Part shown: in pieces, positions 44,706 through 53,707 of the stretch | Position numbering within the stretch: the stretch's first letter is position 1 | Layout of the letters: each line of letters opens with the position of its first letter | Assembly: GCF_008728855.1 (NCBI RefSeq) | Contig: NZ_CP042906.1 | Coordinates: 4,391,570-4,455,569 of the forward strand | Length of the DNA: 64,000 nt | From: Hypericibacter terrae | GTDB lineage: Bacteria > Pseudomonadota > Alphaproteobacteria > Dongiales > Dongiaceae | Direction: 5' to 3' | The notes under the pieces: generated by a model | What the model was told of the DNA's origin: nothing | The model's input: only the letters and a program-made list of their open reading frames with translations | Database searches by the model: none | Made by a program: the position numbers and the translations under genes

Positions 44706-46580
44706 ATGAGACGTTTCGTCAAGATCGCGGCCTGGACAGCCGGCACCTTGGTCCTGCTTGTGGGGCTGGCAGCAGGGGCCGTCTACGTCTTCGCGACCTC
44801 CGATTATGTCCGCGCCCAGGTCGAGAACCATGCCAACGCCCTTTATGGCCGCGAGACCAAGGTCGGCAGCATCGCGGTCGATTGGGGCTGGGTCACGCAT
44901 ATCCATCTGGTCGACGTCCAGCTGTCGAATACCGACTGGGGCAAGGCCGATCACATGCTCAAGGCCGAGCGGGTCGACATCGACATTCGTCTCTGGCCGC
45001 TGACCCGGGGCGATTTCGAGCTGCCGCGGCTGGCGCTGCAGAAACCCGACATCGCGCTCGAACGCAACGCCGAGGGCAAATCGAACTGGAGCCCCGAAGA
45101 GAGCCCGGTCGCCGGCAATGTGGCGCAGGCGGTCCAGCCGGAGCGGCGCAGCGAGACGCCGTTGATCGACCAGCTCGAAATCGTCGATGGCCATGTCAGC
45201 TATATCGATCAGAAGCGCAAGCTCGATCTCGAAGGCGCGATCCAGACCGCGCAGGGTGCGGTCGGCAGCAATCCGCAGGCCGAGCTGACGCTCAAGGGCA
45301 AGCTCGAGGGCCAGCTTCTGACCCTCCATTTCGTCGGCGGTTCGGCGCTGATGCTGCGCGACACCAAGATTCCTTATCCGGTCGATCTCGACGTGGTCTA
45401 TGGCAACACCAAGCTGAAGGCCCAGGGCACGGTGCAGGATCCCTTCGAGTTCAGCGGTGCCAACCTCAAGCTCTCGCTCTCCGGGCAGAATCTCGCCGAT
45501 ATCTTTCCGCTGCTGGGGATTCCCGGCCCACCGACGCCGCCCTACAAAATTTCAGGTCAGCTCACCCGGGACGGCGACATCTGGAAGGTTGCGGATGTGA
45601 AACTGCACTCGGGCGCCACTGATCTTCTCGGCGACGTCACCATCGACCAAAGCGGCAAGCCGCCGCACCTGACCGCGCATCTGGTCTCGCCGGACCTGCA
45701 CTTTGCCGACCTTGCCCCCTTGATCGGCGCGTCGCCGGACAAGAAGCCCGACGCCAAGGCGGGCCTCTTCCCCGACGTCCCGCTCGATCTCGCCCGCATG
45801 AAAGAGATGGACATGGATGTCACGCTCGACGCCAGGAAGGTGACGGCGGCCTCGTTCGTGCCGGTGGATTCGTTCAAGGCCCGGATCCAGATCACGAACG
45901 GTCGGGTGGCGGTAAAACCCCTGACGGCTGCCTTCGGCGGCGGCACCATGACGGGAGAGATGACCCTCGACGGCCAGGCCAACCCGCCCAAGCTGCGCAC
46001 GAATCTGCAGTTCCAGAAGGTCGAGCTCGCCACTTTCTTCAAGGGCACCCCCTTCTTCGACACCACCAAGGCCCAACTCCAGGGCCGCATCGTTCTCGCC
46101 GGCAGTGGCCGGTCGCTCGCCGATGTGATGGACACGGCCGACGGAGATATCGTGGTGACGATGGACGGAGGCTGGGTCAGCGGACTCATGGTGAGCCTGG
46201 CCGGCCTCCAGCTCGGCGACGCGCTGATCCTCTATGTCACCGGCGACAACACGATTCCCATCCGCTGTGCGCTGGCGCATGTGAACCTGAATCACGGCGC
46301 CATCACGTTCGACAAGACGCTGCTGGACACGAAGAAATCGGTGCTTCGCATCGAGGGGCAGGCCGATCTCGAGACCCAGGCCATCGACGTCAAGATCGAG
46401 GCCGATCCGAAGGAATTCGACCTGCTCGACCTGCATGCGCCGGTCCTGATCAAGGGCACGATGAGCAACCCGAAGATCTCGATCGACCGCGACATCCCGA
46501 TCCCCATGCCCGAGTTCGGCGGCGCCAAGGACCTGGACTGCCCTCGACTGACCGATGAACTCTTCGGCGGCAAGTCCTAG
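44706..46580 (+). CDS. AsmA family protein
   Basis: Envelope protein of 624 aa. A single N-terminal membrane helix (about residues 6-28) is followed by a long beta-rich AsmA domain: FATSDYVRAQVENHANALYGRETKVGSIAVDWG at the start and VALQKPDIALERNAEGKSNW-like repeats after it. AsmA-like proteins are thought to act in lipid transport between the membranes. Start 44706 was preferred; 48 in-frame codons upstream have no support and include the promoter. An exact EcfG promoter lies just before it, so stress induction of envelope maintenance is plausible. Confidence 0.88.
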   Translation: MRRFVKIAAWTAGTLVLLVGLAAGAVYVFATSDYVRAQVENHANALYGRETKVGSIAVDWGWVTHIHLVDVQLSNTDWGKADHMLKAERVDIDIRLWPLTRGDFELPRLALQKPDIALERNAEGKSNWSPEESPVAGNVAQAVQPERRSETPLIDQLEIVDGHVSYIDQKRKLDLEGAIQTAQGAVGSNPQAELTLKGKLEGQLLTLHFVGGSALMLRDTKIPYPVDLDVVYGNTKLKAQGTVQDPFEFSGANLKLSLSGQNLADIFPLLGIPGPPTPPYKISGQLTRDGDIWKVADVKLHSGATDLLGDVTIDQSGKPPHLTAHLVSPDLHFADLAPLIGASPDKKPDAKAGLFPDVPLDLARMKEMDMDVTLDARKVTAASFVPVDSFKARIQITNGRVAVKPLTAAFGGGTMTGEMTLDGQANPPKLRTNLQFQKVELATFFKGTPFFDTTKAQLQGRIVLAGSGRSLADVMDTADGDIVVTMDGGWVSGLMVSLAGLQLGDALILYVTGDNTIPIRCALAHVNLNHGAITFDKTLLDTKKSVLRIEGQADLETQAIDVKIEADPKEFDLLDLHAPVLIKGTMSNPKISIDRDIPIPMPEFGGAKDLDCPRLTDELFGGKS

Positions 46581-46616
46581 CCACCGGGCCGGGCGAGAAT
46601 CGGGCTGGCGTCGCGG

Positions 46617-47036
46617 CTAGATTCGCTCCCAGAGCCCGGTTTCCACATCGAGGCGGGCCTCCTCGAGGCCGCGAAAGTCGCCCCGGGAGATGATGCTGAC
46701 GACCTTGCCGTCCTCGACGACCGGCAGATGCCGGAAACCGCCGTCTTCCATCAGGCGCAGCGCGTCGACGGCCGTATGCCGGGACGAGATCGTGCTCGGA
46801 TTCGACGTCATGACCTCCGAGAGCGGCGTGTCGGCGGGATCGTGGGCGCGGGCCAGGAGACCGACGGCGTCCCGTCCGGTGAATATTCCGAGCAGGCGCT
46901 GCTCGGGGTCCACGACCAGTACGGCGCCCACGCGGCGCTGATGCATATGCCGGCAGGCGTCGCGGACACTCGCACTCGCGGGCAGCGTCACGGGGTGCTT
47001 GTGGTGGACCATTTCCGAGATTCTGCGCGTCGTCAT
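46617..47036 (-). CDS. CBS domain pair protein
   Basis: Cytoplasmic protein of 139 aa made of two CBS motifs only: VTLPASASVRDACRHMHQRRVGAVLVVD...LLGIFTGRDAVGLLA, then PSTISSRHTAVDALRLMEDGGFRHLPVVEDGKVVSIISRGDFRG. Such proteins bind adenine nucleotides and sense energy charge. Start 47036 has AGGAG upstream. Its promoter region holds an FNR/FixK-type box at 47170, and CBS proteins are regular members of oxygen-limitation regulons. It is convergent with the AsmA gene. Confidence 0.9.
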   Translation of the reverse strand: MTTRRISEMVHHKHPVTLPASASVRDACRHMHQRRVGAVLVVDPEQRLLGIFTGRDAVGLLARAHDPADTPLSEVMTSNPSTISSRHTAVDALRLMEDGGFRHLPVVEDGKVVSIISRGDFRGLEEARLDVETGLWERI

Positions 47037-47141
47037 GTCGGTCGCTCCTGCGGTGCGTCCTCGCCCGTGATATCGCATTGCCGCCGATCGATGCCCGTCG
47101 GCGGCGCCGTGATCGCGACCCGCCGCCGAGGCCTACGTCAT

Positions 47142-47183
47142 TTCTATGACAGATGGAGCGCGCTCGACGTTGACATACATCAA
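47142..47183 (-). promoter_or_regulatory. FNR/FixK-type promoter upstream of the CBS-domain gene
   Basis: TTGAC-ATAC-ATCAA at 47170-47183 matches the FNR/FixK box TTGAT-N4-ATCAA except one base. A TAGAAA -10-like hexamer at 47147-47142 (minus strand) is centred exactly 32 bp away, the distance of class II FNR promoters (box centred near -41.5). The start site would lie near 47135, giving a leader of about 98 nt. Confidence 0.6.
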
Positions 47184-47223
47184 TATCGCAGACCGGGCTC
47201 GACGACCGCGCCGGCCCCGTCGC

Positions 47224-48006
47224 TCAGGGCTTCGTCTGCATCAACTTCCCGAGCCGCGTTTTGTCGTTGTAGACCAGCATGGCCGAGATGTGGCGGCTTT
47301 CGACCATGGCGATCATGCCGGCACCGGGCGCGATGAAGCGATATTCCGTCAGCTTGATGCTCGCCGGCCCGACCGAGCCCTTATAGTCCCACTTGATGAG
47401 GACGGCGTCGTAGCTGCCCGCGGGAACGGTGACCTTATAGGCGCCGATATAGCTGTAGGTGACGTCGAGCGAACCCGTGTGATTGACGTCGGTCGGGTCG
47501 GACAGATCGGAAACCGCCACCTTGACCGTCGACTTGCGGCTCTGGCCTGGTGCCAGCCCCGCGAGAATGAGCGGCTCGCCCGGGGTGAAGCGCGAGAGCA
47601 CTTTCTGCTCGAGGTCCTGCTCGGCCAGAATGGCGGCGCCCCCGTCGGCCGTCTTCTGCAGGAAGAAGGCGCCGATCGGTTCGGCAGAGTAGCGCCAGCC
47701 CGGCGCGAACATCGGGTCGGTGGTGTCCTCGACCTTGTGATTCTCGGTGCGCGTCTTGCCGTCCGAGTCACGCACGCGATAGGACGTCACCGTGCCCTTC
47801 GGCGGCAGATACTGATCGGCCGTCAGCAACGCCGCGGCGGGCACGGGTTCGCCGACGACGCCGGTTCCCAGATATTTTTCGATCTGCGCCCGATCGTCGC
47901 CCGGCAGGGGAAATGTCGGGTCGGCCCCGCTGGCGCTGTTGCCGGCGAGGAGGAGAAACCACGCTGTCGCCATGGCAGCGACGGTGAACGGACGATGAAT
48001 CGTCAT
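47224..48006 (-). CDS. Secreted hypothetical protein
   Basis: Protein of 260 aa, no family recognised. Residues 1-30 look like a signal peptide (MTIHRPFTVAAMATAWFLLLAG, cut near SASGA). The mature protein is beta-rich by its pattern, with GSLDVTYSYIGAYKVTVPAGSYDAVLIKWDYKG in the middle, a possible lipid- or matrix-binding fold similar to short periplasmic proteins. It has no cysteines in the mature part. Start 48006 has GGAG upstream. It stands alone between the CBS-domain gene and the APC transporter. Confidence 0.65.
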   Translation of the reverse strand: MTIHRPFTVAAMATAWFLLLAGNSASGADPTFPLPGDDRAQIEKYLGTGVVGEPVPAAALLTADQYLPPKGTVTSYRVRDSDGKTRTENHKVEDTTDPMFAPGWRYSAEPIGAFFLQKTADGGAAILAEQDLEQKVLSRFTPGEPLILAGLAPGQSRKSTVKVAVSDLSDPTDVNHTGSLDVTYSYIGAYKVTVPAGSYDAVLIKWDYKGSVGPASIKLTEYRFIAPGAGMIAMVESRHISAMLVYNDKTRLGKLMQTKP

Positions 48007-48195
48007 GGATGAACGCTCCGCTGGTTCCGGCGATGGCAGTCCGGCGCAGATGCGGTCGGCTGCCATTCCGTATCGTCGCCGGGCGGACATTGTCCCGAGG
48101 AACGATCATCCGCCCGAAGGGAGGGAAGGTTAGGCCTTCATGGGCCCTGCGGGAAGCCCGACCCGGAAGGCATGAGATCGAAATCCCGGCCTCGG

Positions 48196-48231
48196 GCCGG
48201 CGCACGCCTGGTTTGCCAGGCGCGAGCCGGC
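48196..48231 (-). terminator. Hairpin after the APC transporter gene, terminator-like without T-tract
   Basis: CGCCTGG-TTTG-CCAGGCG is nested inside GCCGGC/GCCGGC arms with a 3-nt internal loop on each side (48196-48231). It lies about 28 bp downstream of the transporter stop on the minus strand. No run of T follows, so it may aid Rho-dependent termination or stabilise the 3' end rather than act as an intrinsic terminator. Confidence 0.45.
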
Positions 48232-48258
48232 CCTGCCGGTTTCAGGCCATCCGGGACG

Positions 48259-49689
48259 TCAGCGCGCGTTGCTCTGACGGGTCACATTCCCGAGCTGCAG
48301 GAGGCCCAGCACGAAGATGAAGAGCACCGACAGCGGAATGATGTAGTTCAGATACCAGGGCACGTCCGGCGTGCGCGGCCACATCAGGTTGAGGATCATG
48401 ACGATCCCGAAGGCCAGCGCCAGCGCGTTGAGCAGCAGGCCCCATGAGCCGAGCTTGAAGCTCCCGGCCGGTTTCCATCCCTTGAGCCGGGCATAGAGCG
48501 CCCCGCCCACCACCATGTGGAACGAGGTGTAGATGCCCGCCGTGGCGAAGCTGATCAGCTGCGTGATGGCGTTGCTGGAGAACATGCCGAGCAGGATGAT
48601 GATGCAGGGCACCACCGTGGCCGCCATGATGGCGGCGTTGGGCAGACCGCGTTTCTCGTCGATCTTCGCCAGCATGTTGTGGCCGAACACCAGGCGATCG
48701 CGCGCCATGGAGAACAGCAGACGGCTGGTCGAAGCCATGATGGCGGCGGCGGCGCTGACGATGATGATCACCAGCATGATGATGCCGAGCTTGGCGCCGA
48801 TCGGCCCGAAATTGGCCAGCAATACGGCCTCGGCCGGGTTGGCGACGGTGCCGCTGACGGCACCCTGCATGTCGGGAACCGCCAGCGTCATGCCGAGCCC
48901 GATGACGAGCGTGCTGACGCCGCCGACCAGCATGGTCAGCATCATCGCCCGCGGGATCTTGTGGCTGGCTTCCTGAACTTCCTCACCCAGGTCGCCGCAG
49001 GCCTCGAAGCCGAAGATGATCCAGATGCCGATCAGGCTCGCCGCGAACAGGGCCGCGACATAGTTGTCCGATCCGGCGCCGAAATTCTGGAACAGGACGC
49101 TCCAGGGCTGGACCTGGCCGAACAGCAGCAGATAGATGCCGGCAAAGCCGAGACCGATGAGGCCGGCCCAGACACCCGCCTCCACGCCCTTGGCGAGGAG
49201 CTTGGTACCGCCGAAATTGATCGCCGCGGCGATGATGATCATCGCCAGGGCACCGATCGCATTGGTGAACGGCGAAACTTCATAGCCGAAGAGGGCCGCC
49301 AGATAGGGCGCGCCGCCATAGGCCAGGCCGGCATTGGTGGCGAGGAGCGCCAGCAGATACATGAAGGCGGTGAGGAAACCCCAGCGCGGGCCGACGAGCC
49401 GCCGCGCCCATTGATAGACGCCGCCGGCGATCGGATATTGCGAGGAGGCCTCGGCGAACACCATCGCCACCAGCACCTGGCCGAAGAGGATGACCGGCAT
49501 GGTCCAGAAATAGGCGGGACCGGCGACGGTCAGGGCGAAGGCGAACAAGGCATAGAAGCCGGCCAGCGGACTCATATAGGAATAGCCCAGCGAGAAATCG
49601 GCGAAGAGGCCGAGCACCCGCTTGAATTGCGGCTTGTAGCCGAAGCCGGCAATGACCCTGTCCTCGGCGTCGAGTGGTCTCTCAGTCAT
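48259..49689 (-). CDS. APC superfamily amino acid permease
   Basis: Inner-membrane transporter of 476 aa with about 12 hydrophobic segments. APC motifs include YSYMSPLAGFYALFAF, FAEASSQYPIAGGVYQWARRLVGPRWGFLTAFMYLLALLATNAG and FGFEACGDLGEEVQEASHKIPRAM. The last is the usual E-x3-P segment of the amino-acid/polyamine/choline group. Start 49689 (MTERPLDAED) has GGGGG upstream with good spacing. An SDR gene lies 67 bp upstream in the same direction. Substrate unknown: an amino acid or amine. Confidence 0.91.
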   Translation of the reverse strand: MTERPLDAEDRVIAGFGYKPQFKRVLGLFADFSLGYSYMSPLAGFYALFAFALTVAGPAYFWTMPVILFGQVLVAMVFAEASSQYPIAGGVYQWARRLVGPRWGFLTAFMYLLALLATNAGLAYGGAPYLAALFGYEVSPFTNAIGALAMIIIAAAINFGGTKLLAKGVEAGVWAGLIGLGFAGIYLLLFGQVQPWSVLFQNFGAGSDNYVAALFAASLIGIWIIFGFEACGDLGEEVQEASHKIPRAMMLTMLVGGVSTLVIGLGMTLAVPDMQGAVSGTVANPAEAVLLANFGPIGAKLGIIMLVIIIVSAAAAIMASTSRLLFSMARDRLVFGHNMLAKIDEKRGLPNAAIMAATVVPCIIILLGMFSSNAITQLISFATAGIYTSFHMVVGGALYARLKGWKPAGSFKLGSWGLLLNALALAFGIVMILNLMWPRTPDVPWYLNYIIPLSVLFIFVLGLLQLGNVTRQSNAR

Positions 49690-49756
49690 TTTCATCCCCC
49701 TAGTTTTCTTGCGACTCTTGCGTCGCGATTTTTGACAGTGAAGGCACGTCCCAGGC

Positions 49757-50608
49757 CTAACCCTTGGCGAACCATCCGTTGTCGACATAGAGCGCCGCCC
49801 CATTGATGAAGCTGGCATCGTCGGAAGCGAGGAACAGCGCGGCGGCCGCGGCCTCCTCCGGCTCGCAGATCCGCACCTGCGCGGCGTTCAGATCCGCATC
49901 GCTCCATTTCTGGCCAAGCCCGTCGAGCTCCTTGATCTCGCGCAGGCCATGCGCGGTCTTGACGAAGCCGGGGCAGATGGCGTTGCAGCGGATATTGTGG
50001 TTCCGGTATTCGGTGGAGAGCGAGCGCGTGAGCTGCAGTAGCGCGCCTTTCGTCATGCAGTAGATCGCTTCCAGGGCGAAGCCCATCTCGCCGCCGTTCG
50101 ACGAGGTGATGACGATCGAGCCGCCGCCATTCTCCAGCATCTGCGCCACCACGGCCTTGCAGACCAGGAAGGCCGACCGGACATTGATGTCCATCAGCCG
50201 GTCATACTCGGCCTCGGTCGTCAGATGGAACGGCCGGACCGTGACGGTGCCGGCGTGATTGAACAGCACGTCGATCGGGCCGAACTGCTTGTTGATCTTC
50301 GCGATGCCGGCGGAGACTTCCTTCGATTTGGAAGCGTCGGTCTTCACGAACAACGCACTGCCGCCGGCATCGCGGATCAGCCGTTCGACCTCCTGCCCTT
50401 CCTTCTCGAGGATATCGAGGATGCCGACCTTGCCGCCCTCGGCCGCGAAGCGAAGCGCCGCCGCGCGGCCCATGCCGCCGGCGCCGCCGCTGACCAGCAC
50501 GGTCTTGCCGACGAAGCGTCGCCCGCTGAGAGTCGGTTTCGCGGCGGCAGCCGGATTCGAGCCGCGCGATACCATCGGCGCCTTCTGGCGCGACACCCGC
50601 TTGACCAT
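49757..50608 (-). CDS. Short-chain dehydrogenase/reductase (SDR)
   Basis: NAD(P)-dependent oxidoreductase of 283 aa. The N terminus has a 40-residue basic tail before the cofactor motif SGGAGGMG. NHAG, Ser in IVITSSNGG and the catalytic YCMTKGA (Tyr-x3-Lys) follow, with LYVDNGWFAKG at the end. ILDIL after the second strand suggests NAD. Start 50608 has GGGGGG upstream. It precedes the APC transporter gene on the same strand, so it may oxidise the imported compound. Confidence 0.9.
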   Translation of the reverse strand: MVKRVSRQKAPMVSRGSNPAAAAKPTLSGRRFVGKTVLVSGGAGGMGRAAALRFAAEGGKVGILDILEKEGQEVERLIRDAGGSALFVKTDASKSKEVSAGIAKINKQFGPIDVLFNHAGTVTVRPFHLTTEAEYDRLMDINVRSAFLVCKAVVAQMLENGGGSIVITSSNGGEMGFALEAIYCMTKGALLQLTRSLSTEYRNHNIRCNAICPGFVKTAHGLREIKELDGLGQKWSDADLNAAQVRICEPEEAAAAALFLASDDASFINGAALYVDNGWFAKG

Positions 50609-50847
50609 GATTCCCCCCGTTTCGCGTCCCGGGCACGCGGTCTGCGGCATGGTGAGCGGCTTCGAGGGACCGCTCTTTCGATGTCGCGAAGGCGCACCGA
50701 GAAATCAGCGCATAGGCCCCTATGCTAAGCCCGGTAGGTCAGCCGACGCGAACTATTTTGCGAATTCGCGTGCCGGGCAGCAGGCGCGCATCAGGCCACA
50801 TCCGAGCGGTCCCGGATCGGCGATCGGTCTGTGATTTCGATGACGGC

Positions 50848-50923
50848 TGGCGTCCCCTAGGGGATTTGAACCCCTGTTACCGCCGTGAGAGGGCGGTGTC
50901 CTAGGCCACTAGACGAAGGGGAC
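50848..50923 (-). tRNA. tRNA-Glu (anticodon CTC)
   Basis: On the minus strand a 76-nt cloverleaf starts GTCCCCTTCG and ends in encoded CCA. The acceptor arm is GTCCCCT paired with AGGGGAC, and the T-loop GTTCAAATC lies in CAGGGGTTCAAATCCCC. The anticodon arm is CCGCC-CTCTCAC-GGCGG with CTC at the anticodon, decoding GAG. The T-loop and stem lengths are normal. Confidence 0.96.
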
Positions 50924-50993
50924 CTATCAGCAGGCTCGGGGTGGCTCCTGGCCCTGATCCCAGGGGGATCCGGCGGGCGCCCGAGAGGGCCTT

Positions 50994-51022
50994 TGAATAG
51001 GGGAAGGCCCGCCCCCGATCAA
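50994..51022 (-). promoter_or_regulatory. Candidate sigma-70 promoter of tRNA-Glu
   Basis: On the minus strand TTGATC (51022-51017) is followed after 17 nt by TATTCA (50999-50994). The transcription start would lie about 60 nt upstream of the mature tRNA 5' end. Confidence 0.5.
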
Positions 51023-51100
51023 GCCTTTTCGCGATAGGGTTCAAGCCCTTGATGCGGCAAGAGGTCCTGCCGCGCCAGGGGCCGGCCGCCCGTCTTTCGG

Positions 51101-52375
51101 TCACGATCCTTTGGTCTTCCCTCGCCCGCCGGGACGATAGGCCAGGTAGCCGCGCTGCATGGAAATATGGTCCGCCAGATACTTGGCGTCGTGCCAGACG
51201 CCCCAGATGAAGCTGGACCCCCTTCGCGACAGCCAGGGCAATCCCAGGAAATAGAGCCCCGGCACCGCCGAAACACCGCGGCGATGTTTCGGCCTCCCTT
51301 TCTCGTCGAAGGCGTCGAGCTTCAGCCAGCTGTAATCGACGGCAAAGCCGGTCGCCCAGATGATCGAGGTGATTCCGGCCTTCCGTAGGTTCAGCTCGAG
51401 AACGGGGTCGGTCACGCAGTCGGGGTCGGGCCCGATATTGCGGGCGTCGCGCTCCTCGGGAAGGTCGAGACCATTGCGGGCAATGAAGGCGTCGGCTTCG
51501 TCCAATACCGACAGGTAGTTCGCGTCCCCTTGCGCGATGTTGTCCGCCAGATCCGGCGCGAAGGACATCGCCCCGTCTTTGAATCTTTCCGCCCGGCCGA
51601 CCAGCGTCATCCCCCGTTCGGCAAAACGCCGGAAGTCGACGGTGCGGCCGCCATAGGCGCCGCTCACCGCGATCGTGACATGCTCCTTGCCCTGCGGCGG
51701 GGTTTCGGCATCCCACTTGCCGAGGACCCCCAGCCACCAGACGAAGTCGCGCCCGCGATAGCCACGGGGAGGCCGGTCATGCGGACCGACCGACAGGAAC
51801 ACACGCCTTCCCGCGCGCAAGAGTTCGTCGGCGATCTGCGCGCCCGAAGATCCGGCTCCGACCACCAGCACCGCCCCCTCGGGCAACTGGCCGGGATTGC
51901 GATAGGCGTTGGAATGGATCTGGAACAGTCCCGCATCCTCAGGAACGACCGCGGGGATGACAGGGCGTTGGAAGGGTCCAGTGGCGGCCACGAGGTAGGT
52001 GGCATCAATGACGCCCGCCGACGTCTCGACATGAAAGCCGGGCCGGCCGCCATGGCTCCGCACCGACTTCACCTCCACGCCGCAGCGGATCGGCGCCGCG
52101 ATCCTTTCCGCGTAAGCGACGAAATAATCCGCAACCCCTTCCTTGGGGGCGAAGGCATCGGGATCGATGCCGGCGAATTCCATGCCCGGAAATCGATCGT
52201 GCCAAGCCGGACCGTTGGCGACCAGAGAGTCCCATCGTTCCGAGCGCCAGCGTTCGGCAATCCGGTGCCGCTCCAGAACGAGATGAGGCATACCGGACTT
52301 GCTCAGATGCTCGCTCATGGCGATGCCGGCCTGGCCGGCGCCGACAACGAGCGTCTCCACTCTCTCAATCGACAT
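51101..52375 (-). CDS. Flavin-dependent monooxygenase (NAD(P)/FAD-binding, FMO-like)
   Basis: Oxidoreductase of 424 aa with two Rossmann motifs: FAD site VVGAGQAGIAMSEHL near residue 10 and NADPH site VVGAGSSGAQIADEL near residue 175. The ATG motif VAATGPFQRPVIP and IIWATGFAVDYSWL follow. The FxGxxxHxxx(Y/F) motif of Baeyer-Villiger/FMO enzymes is here altered: FQIHSNAYRNPGQ. It resembles putative flavoprotein monooxygenases linked to hydroxylation of amines or to K+ transport. Start 52375 has AGGA upstream; the frame extends 30 codons further without support. It stands alone between the tRNA and the aldolase. Confidence 0.88.
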   Translation of the reverse strand: MSIERVETLVVGAGQAGIAMSEHLSKSGMPHLVLERHRIAERWRSERWDSLVANGPAWHDRFPGMEFAGIDPDAFAPKEGVADYFVAYAERIAAPIRCGVEVKSVRSHGGRPGFHVETSAGVIDATYLVAATGPFQRPVIPAVVPEDAGLFQIHSNAYRNPGQLPEGAVLVVGAGSSGAQIADELLRAGRRVFLSVGPHDRPPRGYRGRDFVWWLGVLGKWDAETPPQGKEHVTIAVSGAYGGRTVDFRRFAERGMTLVGRAERFKDGAMSFAPDLADNIAQGDANYLSVLDEADAFIARNGLDLPEERDARNIGPDPDCVTDPVLELNLRKAGITSIIWATGFAVDYSWLKLDAFDEKGRPKHRRGVSAVPGLYFLGLPWLSRRGSSFIWGVWHDAKYLADHISMQRGYLAYRPGGRGKTKGS

Positions 52376-52560
52376 TTCCGCGTTCCTGTCCGCCGTCGGA
52401 AGATCCTCAGCGGATCCGACCGCCAGTTTATGGGAGCCGCTTGCATTCAAGAAATATGAATTCACGAAGCACTGGATCGGTTTTTCCTATTGCCGGGAGC
52501 GAGGTCCAGCTGAGGGCGTGGACGGCGCGGTGCTTGCCGTGAATGGCAAGCCGCAAAGGC

Positions 52561-52597
52561 CGCTTCCTCGCCCTGCCGTGAGCGGGGCGAGGAAGCG
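52561..52597 (-). terminator. Strong hairpin downstream of threonine aldolase
   Basis: A 13-bp stem, CGCTTCCTCGCCC at 52561-52573 with its complement at 52585-52597, and an 11-nt loop. It lies 29 bp after the aldolase stop on the minus strand. A second small hairpin (GCTTGCC/GGCAAGC at 52532-52551) follows. The T-tract is poor, so termination is probable but not certain. Confidence 0.5.
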
Positions 52598-52626
52598 CCG
52601 TAGGAAATTGAAGAAGTCGGCTTCGG

Positions 52627-53667
52627 CTAAGCCGCGTTGGCCGCCAGCAGACGCTTGGCGGCGGCGAGGAACGCGTCCACGGCCTGGACTTCCGTGTTCC
52701 AGGCCGTCACCAGCCGCAGGAACTGCGCCCCGTCCCAGCGATAGAACTTGAAGCCCTCGTGCTCGAGCCCCGCGACCGCCGCCTCCGGCAGCCGCACGAA
52801 AATCTCGTTCGCCTCGACCTCGTTCTCGAGCTTCGAGCCCGGCAGCCGAGCCAATCCGTCGGCGAGGCGCTTGGCCATGGCATTGGCATGACGGGCATTC
52901 GCGAGCCAGAGATCGCCCTCGAGATAGGCCTCGAGCTGGGCCGAGAGGAATCGCATCTTGGAGAACAGATGCCCGGCGCGCTTGCGGCGCAGCTCGAACT
53001 CGGCGGCCATTGTCTTGTCGAACAGCACCACGGCCTCGACACCCAGGGCGCCGTTCTTGGTGGCGCCGAAGGAGAGCGCCTCGATGCCGGCACGCCAGGT
53101 GAGATCGGCCGGGCTGCGGTTCAGCGTCACCAGCGCGTTGGCGAAGCGGGCGCCGTCCATGTGATAGCGCAGGCCATGGCGCTTGCAGGCGGCGCCAATG
53201 GCCGCGATCTCGTCCTGCCGATATACCGTGCCGAACTCGGTCGCCTGGGTGATGCTGACGGAAGCCGGCTGGACGTGATGCACCACGCCCTTGCCCGCAC
53301 CGCCCCGCGCCTCGATCTCGCCGGCCTCGATCTTGCCGCCCTTGCCCCCCAGATTGACCAGCTTGGCGCCGCCGGTGAAGAACTCGGGGGCGCCGCATTC
53401 ATCGACCGCCACATGCGAGACCTCGTGGCAGAAGATGGCGCCCCAGGGCGGTGTCATCGTCGCCAGTGCCAGCGCGTTCGCGGCCGAGCCGGTCGCGACC
53501 GGGAACACCGTGCAGTCGGTCTCGAAGATCTCCGAGAGCTTGCGCGTGACCCGCGCGCTGATGGGATCCTCGCCATAGGAGCTGACCGACTCCCGGTTCG
53601 CCGCCACCAGGGCTTCCAGCACCTTGGGATGCGCGCCGGTCACATTATCGCTGCGGAAATCCATCAT
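52627..53667 (-). CDS. ltaE: Low-specificity L-threonine aldolase (beta-eliminating lyase family)
   Basis: PLP enzyme of 346 aa that splits threonine or similar beta-hydroxy amino acids into glycine and an aldehyde. The start MDFRSDNVTGAHP is the family opening. GSAANALAL is the PLP-phosphate site, and HMDGARFANAL holds the conserved Asp and Arg. The PLP lysine is in LSFGATKNGALG. Start 53667 (Met-Met) has GAGG upstream. The next minus-strand gene upstream is the DUF6476 gene, 40 bp away, so the two may share a transcript. Confidence 0.93.
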   Translation of the reverse strand: MMDFRSDNVTGAHPKVLEALVAANRESVSSYGEDPISARVTRKLSEIFETDCTVFPVATGSAANALALATMTPPWGAIFCHEVSHVAVDECGAPEFFTGGAKLVNLGGKGGKIEAGEIEARGGAGKGVVHHVQPASVSITQATEFGTVYRQDEIAAIGAACKRHGLRYHMDGARFANALVTLNRSPADLTWRAGIEALSFGATKNGALGVEAVVLFDKTMAAEFELRRKRAGHLFSKMRFLSAQLEAYLEGDLWLANARHANAMAKRLADGLARLPGSKLENEVEANEIFVRLPEAAVAGLEHEGFKFYRWDGAQFLRLVTAWNTEVQAVDAFLAAAKRLLAANAA

Positions 53668-53707
53668 GGCCTCGTTTGTTGAAGGTCTCGATCCCGGGAG
53701 CCCGGCG

